From assembly GCF_001021085.1 (NCBI RefSeq), contig NZ_CP004021.1, positions 370,501-434,500 of the forward strand: a stretch of DNA of 64,000 nucleotides, written 5' to 3'. A program made the translations under genes and the position numbers. The notes beneath the pieces are model-generated. The model saw only the letters and a list, made by a program, of their open reading frames with translations, had not been told where the DNA came from and did not search any database. The first letter of the stretch is position 1. Each line of letters starts with the position of its first letter. The stretch comes from Candidatus Liberibacter africanus PTSAPSY (GTDB taxonomy: Bacteria > Pseudomonadota > Alphaproteobacteria > Rhizobiales > Rhizobiaceae). This document shows positions 8,945 to 18,664 of this stretch, piece after piece.

Positions 8945-9994
8945 TTGAACAAAACAAAAGAAGACACAGTATCTTTTAGAAACATCTATAAAGAAATGTC
9001 ACAAATTCCTCTCACACAAAAAGACAAAGCAACCGCTATTCTTTTAGCCATGGAGAAAAAAGTTTCTGGCAAACTTTTAAAATATTTTACACATGCTGAA
9101 TTAAAAGAAATCGTTTCTTCCGCAAAATTATTACCAGAAATACCACCAGAAGATCTAGAAGATATCATCGATGAATTTGAATCTCTTTTTATTGCAGGGA
9201 TTGGACTTACAGAAAATTCTAAAAATATAGAAAGTATTTTAAAAGAAGGCTTGGAACCAAATGAGATGGATCGATTGCTCAATAAATCAGATATCTTTCA
9301 AGATAATGATAATTCTACATGGGATCACTTGAAAGAAATAGACCCTACTGCTATCGCGAATTTTTTGTCGAAAGAACATCCTCAAACCACCGCTTATGTA
9401 CTATCTATGATGCCACCATCAATTGGAGCCAATGTTTTATTACAATTTCCCAATAAAATACATGCTGATATTATGAAACGTACCGTCAACTTGCAGAAAA
9501 TAAATCCTTATATGCAGGAAACTATAGAAAAATGCATCGTAGAAATGATCTCTCAAACAAATTCCCATACCAGTACATCTGGATCAGAAAAGGTAGCCAG
9601 TCTTATTAATGAACTAGAAAAACCTCAAGTTGATAAACTTCTCAACTCCTTACAAGAAGAAAGCAAAGAAGCCTTCGATAAAGTGCGTCCTAAAGTATTC
9701 CTCTTTGAGGATTTGATCTCCTTATCACCTCAAGACCTATCTATTGTATTAAATAATATATCACTTGAAGTATTAGGGAAAGCTATACATGGCTCTTCTA
9801 AAGAAACACAAAGTAAAATACTTCATTGCCTTAGTAATCGTCAACGTAAAATGATAGAAGAAAATATTAGCCTCAACGATTCTCACATAGCCCCACGAGA
9901 AATTGCTTTTGCTCGCCGTTCTATAGTACAAGAAGCGATTTCCCTTTTAAAAAGCAATAAAATAGCGCTACAAAATCATATCTACAAGGAATAA
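8945..9994 (+). CDS. fliG: Flagellar motor switch protein FliG
   Basis: Rotor protein that contacts MotA and transmits torque. Domains in order are FliG-N (about 20-115), FliG-M ('LKEIDPTAIANFLSKEHPQTTAYVLSMMP', from about 129; this EHPQT motif is highly diagnostic) and FliG-C ('VRPKVFLFEDLISLSPQDLSIVLNNI', from about 247), which carries the charged torque helix. Length 349 residues. The start codon is TTG. It lies between fliN and flhB, matching the rhizobial order. Confidence 0.96.
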   Translation: MNKTKEDTVSFRNIYKEMSQIPLTQKDKATAILLAMEKKVSGKLLKYFTHAELKEIVSSAKLLPEIPPEDLEDIIDEFESLFIAGIGLTENSKNIESILKEGLEPNEMDRLLNKSDIFQDNDNSTWDHLKEIDPTAIANFLSKEHPQTTAYVLSMMPPSIGANVLLQFPNKIHADIMKRTVNLQKINPYMQETIEKCIVEMISQTNSHTSTSGSEKVASLINELEKPQVDKLLNSLQEESKEAFDKVRPKVFLFEDLISLSPQDLSIVLNNISLEVLGKAIHGSSKETQSKILHCLSNRQRKMIEENISLNDSHIAPREIAFARRSIVQEAISLLKSNKIALQNHIYKE

Positions 9995-10048
9995 TAATAA
10001 CGTTGCATAAAGAATTAAAAAGCATCAAAAATATGATAGGAAATAAAT

Positions 10049-11113
10049 TTGTCTGAAAATAATAATTCTGACAATAAAACAGAACCCCCTTCTCCTAAAA
10101 GAATTGAGGACGCACTCAACCAAGGCGATGCGCCTATTTCACGTGAAGCATATTTATTTTCCTCAATCCTAGCATGCCTAATTTATTTATTGTTTTTCTT
10201 TTCCTCAGGGACCTATAGTTTAACATATGATCTGCACATTTTGCTTGCAAGCGCTACACAACGAAAATTAGAAGGTACATCCTCTCTAGTTCCTCTTTTA
10301 GTAAATTTATGTTTAAGTGCTGGCAAATTAGTTATCCCTGGACTATTGCTTTTGATAACATTTGGCATTGGATCTTACTTAATACAAAGAATCCCAGCTC
10401 TTAACTGGAATCATATACAGCCATCATTCAAAAGAATATCATTCCGTGAAGGAATAAAAAGAATTTACAGCGTTAATAATTTGATGAACTTTATCAAATC
10501 ACTTGCGAAGATAACACTAGTAGGAACTATCATTGTAATTTCTCTAAAAAATAATTATTTCACAATGGTGGATTTCATAACTTCTAATCCCCAATTAATA
10601 TTATACAATACTTTTTTCACAATACGCAAAGTACTAATCATTATCTTACTATTCATAGCGATATTAACAATTTTAGATGTCGGATGGACTTATTACCAAT
10701 GGTATTTGAAACTAAAAATGTCTAAACAAGAAATAAAAGACGAAATAAAACAATCATATGGGAATCCTATGATTAAAAGTCGTCAGAAATTCATTGCACG
10801 ATCTAGAATGCGACATCGAATGGTAGAAGCTACATCCCGCGCAACGCTTATTATAACTAATCCGACACATTATGCTTTAGCATTACGATACATACAAACA
10901 GAAAATGATGCGCCAGTTCTAGTCGCTAAGGGACAAAATTTAATTGCCCAAAAAATGCGTAAAATTGCCTCTGAAAAAAACATACCTATATTTGAAGAGC
11001 CGTTATTAGCGAGATCTTTATTTAAACAAGTACCTATCAACAGTACTATACCGCCAGTTTTTTACAAAGCAGTTGCACAATTAATACATAAAATATACCA
11101 TAGGAAAAATTAA
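10049..11113 (+). CDS. flhB: Flagellar export switch protein FlhB
   Basis: Membrane component of the flagellar type III export gate that controls substrate specificity. The 354-residue protein begins with the family motif 'NKTEPPSPKRIEDALNQGD', has four hydrophobic segments (about 36-55, 85-112, 150-168, 190-212) and carries the autocleavage motif NPTH at about 271-274 in the cytoplasmic domain, followed by 'YALALRY'. The start is TTG. Last gene of the motA-led operon; it converges with visR 23 nt away. Confidence 0.96.
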   Translation: MSENNNSDNKTEPPSPKRIEDALNQGDAPISREAYLFSSILACLIYLLFFFSSGTYSLTYDLHILLASATQRKLEGTSSLVPLLVNLCLSAGKLVIPGLLLLITFGIGSYLIQRIPALNWNHIQPSFKRISFREGIKRIYSVNNLMNFIKSLAKITLVGTIIVISLKNNYFTMVDFITSNPQLILYNTFFTIRKVLIIILLFIAILTILDVGWTYYQWYLKLKMSKQEIKDEIKQSYGNPMIKSRQKFIARSRMRHRMVEATSRATLIITNPTHYALALRYIQTENDAPVLVAKGQNLIAQKMRKIASEKNIPIFEEPLLARSLFKQVPINSTIPPVFYKAVAQLIHKIYHRKN

Positions 11114-11136
11114 TTAATTCTTGGAGTAGAAAAAAA

Positions 11137-11850
11137 TCAGTTAATATATCCAAAACGAATCGCTTTCGCAATTGCTTGAATGCGATTGACGGAATCTAAC
11201 TTAACCGTTGCTGATCCAAGATATGCATTAACCGTGTGTATTGACAATCCTAGTTTTTCGGCAATCTCTTCACTTGTATAACCATCTCCTGCTAACTGTA
11301 AACACGAAGTTTCTCGTTCTGTAAGATTTCTATTCGCAGAAGAACGCTTTTTAAAAAGCGCTAAAAAATCCATTATTACCTGATAACAAGCGCCATGTGC
11401 CTCAACAATGACTTCGTTAGAAAGCATAAGACATTCTGCAGTAAAAACAACATATCCATTTTTATGGAAACCAAGACTAACAGGAAAAGCAATGCCTGAA
11501 AATGGCAATAATCCTCGCTCTAATCTTACCGACAAATTCCCTGATGATTCAATCAAATTTTCTTCCTGTATACTCATACTTTGCCATATTATTGGTAAAA
11601 GCCCTGAATTAAAGTGAAATAAAAAATCGTCTCCATATGTTTCAATCAAAATATTTGAAACATCACTACTATCCGCATCATAATTATGCAATTCACAAAC
11701 AAGTTGCTGACGTCTTGGAAAATCTAAAGCACAATTAATCGTATACAAAACAAAATTTCTTGCTTTGATTCTATTTTGTATTAGACTTAACCTCGTAGAG
11801 AGTTCCAACAGACTAAACGATTTTTTTTCTGTAGACATATTTTCGGACAA
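11137..11850 (-). CDS. visR: LuxR-family flagellar master regulator VisR
   Basis: LuxR-type transcription factor. The C-terminal 65 residues form a GerE/LuxR helix-turn-helix ('LTERETSCLQLAGDGYTSEEIAEKLGLSIHTVNAYLGSATVKL'); the N-terminal 160 residues resemble an autoinducer-binding-like fold without known ligand. In rhizobia VisN and VisR act together as a heteromeric master activator of flagellar genes; identity here rests on the pairing with a second LuxR gene between fliF and flhB. The start is TTG at 11850, supported by a GAGG ribosome site 8 nt upstream. Confidence 0.88.
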   Translation of the reverse strand: MSENMSTEKKSFSLLELSTRLSLIQNRIKARNFVLYTINCALDFPRRQQLVCELHNYDADSSDVSNILIETYGDDFLFHFNSGLLPIIWQSMSIQEENLIESSGNLSVRLERGLLPFSGIAFPVSLGFHKNGYVVFTAECLMLSNEVIVEAHGACYQVIMDFLALFKKRSSANRNLTERETSCLQLAGDGYTSEEIAEKLGLSIHTVNAYLGSATVKLDSVNRIQAIAKAIRFGYIN

Positions 11851-11893
11851 GTTTCTTACCTCAAAATTATTTGGTTAATTTGTAAAAATTCAC

Positions 11894-12634
11894 TTAAACA
11901 ATATTGTTACGCACAGCATACGCTATCGCTCCAGATCTAGTTTTTGTGGCTGTTTTACGCATAATGCTCGCAATATAGTTGTTGACAGTATTGCGAGATA
12001 TACCAAGTATAACAGCTATCTCATCACTGGTTTTTCCTTCTGAAATCCAGGTTAAACATTCAATTTCACGCCCTGTTAATTCAAAATCCTTACCCAAATG
12101 TACATCATAATTTTTGAAAACATTCGCTTGATAAGCAGCAAGCAAACCTATTTCCCACAAACGATCCCGTAAAATGACACGCCCTTTAGGAAACAATAAC
12201 ATCAACCCAATACGTATCCGAGCCACATCAAATGTAAGAGCACAATAACGATTATCCATACCAGAAGGAAGATCTACATTTTCTGGAAGAGTATGAAAAA
12301 CAGGACAAAACAACTCTGTTGGCCGTTGTAAAACATTATAGTATTTCTCTTTTTCACTTAATGCCATGCATCGAACTAAATCAAACGGCCAATCAGAACT
12401 CACTATAGAATCTAATTTTTGTTCTTGAAAAAGATCCCATCGTACTAATAAGAAATGGCTCGCCCCAACATACTCGGTAAGTGCATACATTCTCATTGTC
12501 CAAGAAACCGTACAATCTAAAGGAATCATACGTGCCAACAAATCACTGCGTGTTGGAAGATGTGATACAACAGATGTTCGTTGTTCATCTTCTCTATTTA
12601 AAACAATATTCACCTGCTGCATTTCGAAATTCAT
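11894..12634 (-). CDS. visN: LuxR-family flagellar master regulator VisN
   Basis: Partner of VisR. It has the same layout: an N-terminal sensor-like region and a C-terminal LuxR helix-turn-helix with 'ELTGREIECLTWISEGKTSDEIAVILGISRNTVNNYIASIMRK'. Order visN then visR on the same strand is that of Sinorhizobium and Agrobacterium. A TTG start at 12652 would add six residues; I prefer the ATG at 12634, but no strong ribosome site decides between them. The gap to visR is 43 nt, so the two are probably co-transcribed. Confidence 0.86.
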   Translation of the reverse strand: MNFEMQQVNIVLNREDEQRTSVVSHLPTRSDLLARMIPLDCTVSWTMRMYALTEYVGASHFLLVRWDLFQEQKLDSIVSSDWPFDLVRCMALSEKEKYYNVLQRPTELFCPVFHTLPENVDLPSGMDNRYCALTFDVARIRIGLMLLFPKGRVILRDRLWEIGLLAAYQANVFKNYDVHLGKDFELTGREIECLTWISEGKTSDEIAVILGISRNTVNNYIASIMRKTATKTRSGAIAYAVRNNIV

Positions 12635-12952
12635 GATGCAAATTACTTTCAAAGATATGACGTTTTAATATCAGTCAAAATCACATTTGTTGCCCACATG
12701 TTTCACATGAGGAAAATGAATATTTTCTATCTTGTATAAAAATTCCACTTATTGGTTTAAGATAAAAAGTCTAAAAATCAGAAAGAAATTGAATTACAAA
12801 AAATAACTGTCAACCTATAAAAAACAAATATAAAAACTATATTTAACAATTATACCACTCTTTTCCAAAGAGTCATTAACGAGCAGTAAAAAATGTTATA
12901 AAATGATACAATAAACACCTAATTATTCCATAATATGGTCATTAAAAATCAA
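12635..12952. other. Gap between fliF and visN
   Basis: About 318 nt without a gene, between fliF (ending at 12953) and visN, both on the minus strand. It is expected to hold the visNR promoter. AT-rich; I could not identify a convincing promoter, operator or terminator. Confidence 0.5.
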
Positions 12953-14647
12953 TTAAAAAACAGTATCCTGGCTAATATGTTGAGTATATCGGCTTTCTAT
13001 TTCAGATCTAGCCCATTTTCGAAGAATTTTAGCAAAGCGTTCTTCATTTATTTCAATCATATGCAAAAGACGCTGATCAGATTGATTGCTAACATAACTA
13101 TTAATCCGATATTTCAAATGATCCCTATATGAAAAAATATCTTGACCATCAGAATCTAAAGATAAACCATCTCCTGTATCCACTGTAGAAGCAATAGAAG
13201 GAGTTTCTAAGAGAGGCTTTATCCCTGCCTCTTCTTCTTTTATGCCATCCATATTCTTGATTCTACGTAATACATATACCCCTAAAAAAGCCACAAGTGC
13301 TATGACGGATAGAACAATTAACGCATTGACAATCAACGAGAAATTCCGCGATAAAATATTCAAGAAACTCACTTGATCAACAACAGGATTTAATAATTGA
13401 TTATTCAAAAAATCCATCGATGTAATAGTAATGGTATCACCACGCTTGGAACTAATCCCTGCCGCGGCAGAAACTATTTTATTTATATCAGATAGATAAG
13501 AATCAATCTTACCTGGCTCAGCAGATTGGCCTAATATTTCTACAAGACGCCCTTTATTCACTACAACCGCAATTGATAAACGCTCTAATTTATAATTATT
13601 GTGGGTGGTAAAAATATTTTTTGTATTAATTTCATAATTACTTTGCTCCTCCTTTTTATCCGTATTTTCTAACGAATGAGGAAGGGGAATTTTCCTGTCA
13701 GGGATATGAGGAATATTTTGCTCAACAGTGACAGCAGACTCTGGTTGATTAGTTTCTGATCTTTGAAAATCTTTAGATAGATGAACAGAACGTTCTACCC
13801 TAGAATCAGGATCATAAACTGTTTCCTTAATTTGCTGTACATCAGTATTTAATTCAGCTACTACGGCCGATCGAAAATTATCTACCCCCAAAAAAGACGC
13901 TAGAGACTTATTAATATTCATTTCAATTTCATTTTGGACAGCCTGTACTATACTTAGAGACTTCCCAAAAGTATTTCTTTCTAATTCACTAGAACCCAAT
14001 AATTTCCCCGTAGAATCAAGAACTGTCACATCATCAATATCAAGATTTGGAACTGCGGCAGCAACAAGGTGCCTAATTGCTTCAGCTGATTTATAAACAG
14101 ATGGATTAATAGCTCGAATCATCACTGAAGCTGTTGGTTTAATTCCAATCTTCCTAAAACTGCCCATATCAGGCATCACAATATGTACACGCGCAGATGC
14201 AATTCCAGAAATATCTTGAATAGTACGGGCAATTTCTCCCTCAAGCGCACGCACTCGTGTAATCTCTTGCATAAATGAAGTCAAACCAAAAGAATTTACT
14301 TTATCAAAAAGTTCATAGCCAGAATTGCTAGAACTATTGGGTAATCCCTTATCAGCAAGATGAATACGTGCCTTACCTACCATATTATAAGGCACTGAAA
14401 TACTGGAACCATTATCAGAAACTCGAAAATCTATATTAGCCTCTGATAACGCAATAGATATTTTATTAACATCGGAAGACTCTAATTTTACATAAAGATT
14501 ATCATAATGTGGACTACTTATAAAAAGCCCCGCCACTATAAATAAAATTATGGAAATTAGGATTGCCGAAGATAAAATTAATATCCGCGTCCGTCCTAAA
14601 GACGTTCCACTTTTGAAAAATTGTAATACTTGATCTACAATAGCCAC
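12953..14647 (-). CDS. fliF: Flagellar MS-ring protein FliF
   Basis: FliF forms the membrane-embedded MS ring on which the flagellum is built. The 564-residue length is normal. It has an N-terminal membrane segment (about 24-46), ring-building motifs ('LYVKLESSDVNKISIALSEANIDFRV', 'ELFDKVNSFGLTSFMQEITRVRALEGEIARTI', 'ASARVHIVMPD'), a second membrane segment near 435-457 and a short cytoplasmic tail ending in the FliG-binding region ('ERFAKILRKWARSE'). It probably heads the fliF-visN-visR strand block. Confidence 0.96.
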   Translation of the reverse strand: MAIVDQVLQFFKSGTSLGRTRILILSSAILISIILFIVAGLFISSPHYDNLYVKLESSDVNKISIALSEANIDFRVSDNGSSISVPYNMVGKARIHLADKGLPNSSSNSGYELFDKVNSFGLTSFMQEITRVRALEGEIARTIQDISGIASARVHIVMPDMGSFRKIGIKPTASVMIRAINPSVYKSAEAIRHLVAAAVPNLDIDDVTVLDSTGKLLGSSELERNTFGKSLSIVQAVQNEIEMNINKSLASFLGVDNFRSAVVAELNTDVQQIKETVYDPDSRVERSVHLSKDFQRSETNQPESAVTVEQNIPHIPDRKIPLPHSLENTDKKEEQSNYEINTKNIFTTHNNYKLERLSIAVVVNKGRLVEILGQSAEPGKIDSYLSDINKIVSAAAGISSKRGDTITITSMDFLNNQLLNPVVDQVSFLNILSRNFSLIVNALIVLSVIALVAFLGVYVLRRIKNMDGIKEEEAGIKPLLETPSIASTVDTGDGLSLDSDGQDIFSYRDHLKYRINSYVSNQSDQRLLHMIEINEERFAKILRKWARSEIESRYTQHISQDTVF

Positions 14648-14962
14648 TTTTTTCCCACTGAATACAATGGTCTACACACTTAACTTTTTGTTAACCTATG
14701 GATATAAGCTTGTGCGAAAGTGACATTTTTTAATAAAAGTAAATATATCTAGCAAAACCATAATCTAATCAGGCATTTTCTAACGATAAAAATTAAGAAA
14801 TAACGCGGTAAATATGCAAAATATATTCGTGACAACGATTCCAAAAAAATCCATCAAATGTTTTATTGTCATAACATAAATTTATGAGTATAATGGTGAC
14901 ATTATTAAGTTGCTTCCTGATGCATTCCCCTTTATTTTAAGAAGTAAATTCAAGTTTCATTC
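14648..14962. other. Divergent regulatory region fliF / gshB
   Basis: A 315-nt gap between divergent genes. It holds a strong sigma-70-like promoter towards gshB (14866-14894, listed separately) and presumably the fliF promoter on the other strand, which I could not pin down. Confidence 0.6.
14866..14894 (+). promoter_or_regulatory. Sigma-70-type promoter for gshB with palindromic spacer
   Basis: The elements are TTGTCA (14866-14871), a spacer of exactly 17 nt, and a perfect TATAAT (14889-14894), 68 nt before the gshB start. The spacer contains the 12-bp perfect palindrome CATAAATTTATG (14875-14886), placed where a repressor dimer could block RNA polymerase. The promoter assignment is strong by sequence; the operator role is inference. 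Confidence 0.65.
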
Positions 14963-15934
14963 ATGAAAAAAATTCATAAAGTCGCAATTCAAATGGATCA
15001 CATCTCGACCATCAAGGCAGAGAAAGATTCAACATTTGCAATAGCGTTAGAAGCACAAAAACGCAAATATCAGCTGTTTCACTATACACCAGATCAACTT
15101 TATATACGTGATAATAAAGTTTACGCAAAGACGCAATTGCTTTCCTTATATGACCAAAAAGAGCAATACTACTCTCTTGGAGAAGAAAATAATGTTGATC
15201 TCTCGCAAATGGATGTCATACTAATACGTCAAGACCCTCCATTTAATATGCATTATATTACCAGTACATATCTTCTGGAAAAAATAAATTACAAAACACG
15301 AATAGTGAATAATCCTTTTTGGATACGAAATTCTCCTGAAAAAATTTTTGTCACTGAATTTTCAGAATTGATGCCCCCTACTCTCATTTCTCGAGATATT
15401 CATCAAATTACCCAATTTTACTTAGAAATGAAAGATGTCATTATCAAACCTTTATATGGCAACGGTGGCATAGGCGTATTCCGCATGACCCCAGGAGACC
15501 GTAATTTCTCTTCCTTAATAGAAATGCTCTTCGAAAAATATCCCGAGCCCCTTGTTGTACAATCTTACTTGCCCCAAGTAAGGAAAGGAGATAAACGTAT
15601 TCTTCTGCTAAACGGAGAACCCGTCGGCGCCATTAATCGCATACCTTCTGAAGTCGATAATCGTTCTAATATTCATGCTGGGGGGAAAACCGAACTAATA
15701 CAACTAACGCAAAACGATCAAGACATATGTAACCGTATCGGAGAAAGCTTACGCAAACGCGGACTTTTCTTCACTGGAATTGATATAATCGGTGATCATA
15801 TCACAGAAATTAACATTACTTCACCAACTTGCATACGTGAAATCCATCAAAGTGGTGGAAATGATATAGCCTCACTATTCTGGGATGGAATTGAAAAAAA
15901 TACAAATCCCTTCCAGAATAGTTATATGCCATAA
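14963..15934 (+). CDS. gshB: Glutathione synthetase
   Basis: Catalyses the ATP-dependent joining of glycine to gamma-glutamylcysteine, the last step of glutathione synthesis. The 323-residue protein has the N-terminal '[30 protein letters not shown]' domain and ATP-grasp features: '[18 protein letters not shown]' (about 155-172), '[31 protein letters not shown]' and '[26 protein letters not shown]' with the metal-binding residues. Length and motifs are normal for GshB. It converges with mscL, 21 nt away. Confidence 0.97.
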   Translation: MKKIHKVAIQMDHISTIKAEKDSTFAIALEAQKRKYQLFHYTPDQLYIRDNKVYAKTQLLSLYDQKEQYYSLGEENNVDLSQMDVILIRQDPPFNMHYITSTYLLEKINYKTRIVNNPFWIRNSPEKIFVTEFSELMPPTLISRDIHQITQFYLEMKDVIIKPLYGNGGIGVFRMTPGDRNFSSLIEMLFEKYPEPLVVQSYLPQVRKGDKRILLLNGEPVGAINRIPSEVDNRSNIHAGGKTELIQLTQNDQDICNRIGESLRKRGLFFTGIDIIGDHITEINITSPTCIREIHQSGGNDIASLFWDGIEKNTNPFQNSYMP

Positions 15935-15955
15935 AAAAGGAAGAATGATTATCAG

Positions 15956-16402
15956 TTATTTTTTTAATAAATCACGAATTTCAGTCAGTAATTGTACATC
16001 GGCTGGGGTTTTGGAATCATCTGGCTTCTTAATTAAATTATTCACAAATTTTATAAGAACAAAAACTACTATTGCTATAATAAGAAAATTGACTAGCACA
16101 CTAATAAAACTTCCATAAGCCAATACAGCTCCTTGTTTACGTGCCTCAGAAATCATAGAGGATGTAATCCCTGATCCCAAAGGAAAAAAATAATTGGAAA
16201 AATTAGTCCCGTTCCCCATAATAAAACCTATAATTGGCATCATAATATCTTCAACAATAGATTGAACAACACGATTAAAGGCCCCTCCAACTATAATACC
16301 TACGGAAAGATCTATCATGTTCCCACGAGCAATAAATTTTTTGAACTCATTACAGTATAGGAATATCTCGCAACATTTGGCACCCTTTCTACATAATTTC
16401 AT
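15956..16402 (-). CDS. mscL: Large-conductance mechanosensitive channel MscL
   Basis: Pentameric channel that opens under membrane tension to release solutes after osmotic downshock. Key features are 'EFKKFIARGNMIDLSVGIIVGGAFNRVVQSIVEDIMMPIIGFIMG' (about 19-64, first membrane helix) and a second helix 'YGSFISVLVNFLIIAIVVFVLIKFVN' (about 95-121), followed by the C-terminal helix 'LLTEIRDLLKK'. The start at 16402 has an AGAGG site 8 nt upstream, giving a slightly long N-terminus with three Cys residues; 148 residues in total. Confidence 0.95.
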   Translation of the reverse strand: MKLCRKGAKCCEIFLYCNEFKKFIARGNMIDLSVGIIVGGAFNRVVQSIVEDIMMPIIGFIMGNGTNFSNYFFPLGSGITSSMISEARKQGAVLAYGSFISVLVNFLIIAIVVFVLIKFVNNLIKKPDDSKTPADVQLLTEIRDLLKK

Positions 16403-17005
16403 GTGTATTGCCTCTCATCACCGTTAAAATCCTATTTTTTAATATACATAAAATTTTAATTATTTACTAATGAAAAACTTCACTGTAAAAAAACACATCG
16501 GCTTATACTAATCATCAACACATAAACTATTAATATCGAACCTACGCTACACCGTAAAAATAGTAATTGTATAATAATCGCATATTCCACCTAATGATTT
16601 TTCAAAAAATAAATAATAATATTATGTTCTCATATACTTGTGATGAAAATAAGTTTTTAATTTAAATACTGTATCATTTTGATAAAAAATGTATTATTAA
16701 AAGGAAAATTACGTGCAAATATCATATATTTTAATGGCATTGTGCTAAGGCAATTAATAATTTTCAGTAATTTGAGATATAGTAATTTACGATATAATGA
16801 ATTATTTATAATTATTGATGAAATTAACAATTATGCTATACGATATTGAAATTGTAGGGAGATTGATACCATTAATGGTATTTTTATAGTTGAGAACCGA
16901 ACATACACACATAAAAGATTCCCATTGCAATAATTATGTAGTTATTTCATAGATCGATTCATGGTCTAAATTTTTCAAAAATTATTTTTCTTACTTAAAA
17001 ACAGA
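16403..17005. other. Divergent gap between mscL and the carboxypeptidase gene
   Basis: 603 nt, extremely AT-rich, with no reading frame worth calling. It must contain the promoters of the two divergent neighbours. The only defined element I found is the perfect 16-bp palindrome at 16866-16881, listed separately. Confidence 0.5.
16866..16881. promoter_or_regulatory. Perfect 16-bp palindrome
   Basis: ATACCATTAATGGTAT is a perfect inverted repeat without a loop, 124 nt before the carboxypeptidase start, followed on the plus strand by five further T residues. It could be an operator for a dimeric regulator or a very weak terminator; with no loop an operator is likelier. In a region this AT-rich a chance palindrome is possible. 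Confidence 0.3.
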
Positions 17006-18037
17006 ATGTACAAACCCTACAACAAAAAAACCACCCTTCAGCAAAAAAAAATAGAATATGTATCATCATACAGATCTATCTACATACAAAAATATATAAA
17101 AATATTATGGAAAACACTTCTTTTCTCTACAATAATATTGAGCGGGACATCCAAAATATACGCAAAATCACAATATTCTAGCTTCATAATTGATGTAAAA
17201 GAAAAAAAAACAGATGGATTTCAGCAAGATGAATTACGATATCCAGCATCTCTAACAAAAATGATGACTCTTTATATTGTTTTTGAACAGCTAAAATCAA
17301 AAAAAATCCACTTACATACACAAATACCAGTATCTCGAACAGCCGCTAAACAAAACCCTTCCAAACTCCATTTAAAGGAAAATACTTATTTTACTGTAGA
17401 GCAAGGAATTTTAGCACTAATTACACGTTCTGCTAACGATGTTTCTACAGCTTTTGGAGAATTTATTAGCGGTTCAGAACAAAAATTTGCAATGCTCATG
17501 TCTAAAAAAGCAAAAAAAATTGGCATGAACCATACTATTTATAAAAATGCTAGTGGACTACATGACAAAAACCAAGTAACAACAGCCCGTGATCAAGCAA
17601 CCCTTGGCATAATGCTTCGCAAAAAATTCCCAGAATATTATAAGTATTTTTCAATTAATAACTTCAGATACAAAAATAGAATTATTCTCAATCACAATAA
17701 GTTACTTAATAAAATGCAAGGCATAGATGGGATAAAAACCGGATATACACGAAATTCAGGTTTTAACATTGTCGTCTCATTACAAGATAAAGATCATTCA
17801 ATAGTTGCTGTTGTTATGGGAATGCCAACTTATCAGAAAAGAGATCAAAAAGCATTACAACTTATTAATTCATTTTTGAATAAGAAAATATTAAACCACA
17901 AAAAAAAGAATATAAATGATGATCCTATATATTCATCCCATAAAAAATCTATGATGATACAAAAAATAAGGAGTTCGTTACATAAATCTAAAAAAAACCC
18001 TAATGCATCCACACCTCTCAATAAAAATAAAGGATAG
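17006..18037 (+). CDS. D-alanyl-D-alanine carboxypeptidase (PBP5/6 family)
   Basis: Serine D,D-carboxypeptidase that trims the terminal D-Ala from peptidoglycan stem peptides in the periplasm. All three active-site motifs of the S11 family are present: SLTK at about 82-85, SAN at 142-144 and KTG at 244-246. A hydrophobic signal segment lies at about 33-52 behind an unusually long basic N-terminus, so the true start may be internal. The C-terminus after about residue 290 is a Lys/Asn-rich tail instead of the usual PBP5 C-terminal beta domain and amphipathic anchor. In Rhizobiales this corresponds to DacC/DacF-type proteins. Confidence 0.92.
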   Translation: MYKPYNKKTTLQQKKIEYVSSYRSIYIQKYIKILWKTLLFSTIILSGTSKIYAKSQYSSFIIDVKEKKTDGFQQDELRYPASLTKMMTLYIVFEQLKSKKIHLHTQIPVSRTAAKQNPSKLHLKENTYFTVEQGILALITRSANDVSTAFGEFISGSEQKFAMLMSKKAKKIGMNHTIYKNASGLHDKNQVTTARDQATLGIMLRKKFPEYYKYFSINNFRYKNRIILNHNKLLNKMQGIDGIKTGYTRNSGFNIVVSLQDKDHSIVAVVMGMPTYQKRDQKALQLINSFLNKKILNHKKKNINDDPIYSSHKKSMMIQKIRSSLHKSKKNPNASTPLNKNKG

Positions 18038-18259
18038 AATAATATATTAAGGAAAATAAAAATAATATCTCAAATAATAGTTAAATATTTTCTGACATGT
18101 AAAACGTAATGTATATTTAAAAATTGAAACAATTCTTGTTAGTTTAAGCAAATTACCATTTTAATATTCAAAAATTTTTTACTCTATATTCACAGTCTTT
18201 ATATATCATCACACCACAAGGATAGTGATTCAGATTTTATAAAGCATATAGGCTAATCA

Positions 18260-18574
18260 ATGATATTCGAAAATCAATTTCTAGAAGATGTTTTAAAACA
18301 CGATAGAAAAGAAAAAAAGATAAAATCACTTGCTCAAGTATTGCAAGGAATAGCAATACACGCCTTATTGACTAATAGAACTAAAAATATAAAATCAATA
18401 ACCAAAGGGTTTATAGAATATTGGATTGCATATAACTCTCGTTGTTGGAGAATAAGCCAGCCAAGAGCATGCTTTTATATTCATATTGCTTATCAAGAAA
18501 GAAAAAAACCTGTATACATATGCATCGGGAAAACACCTAAAAATGCGACGCATAAAGGGAAAATATATCAATAA
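18260..18574 (+). CDS. Hypothetical 104-residue basic protein
   Basis: I do not recognise this protein. It is 104 residues, basic, without a signal peptide or membrane segment, and contains aromatic/Cys-containing stretches ('EYWIAYNSRCWRISQPRACFYIHIAYQERKKPVYICIGKTP'). An AGG site lies 7 nt before the ATG, and it sits alone between the carboxypeptidase and degP, opposite to degP. It could be a lineage-specific gene, a remnant of a larger gene, or a chance reading frame. Confidence 0.4.
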   Translation: MIFENQFLEDVLKHDRKEKKIKSLAQVLQGIAIHALLTNRTKNIKSITKGFIEYWIAYNSRCWRISQPRACFYIHIAYQERKKPVYICIGKTPKNATHKGKIYQ

Positions 18575-18664
18575 TTTAAAAAAAAGAACACATAAACTCT
18601 GCAACAAAATGAGGAATTATAACAGTACATAATATCCCAAAATTGTATACAGAGTTTCTTTTGA

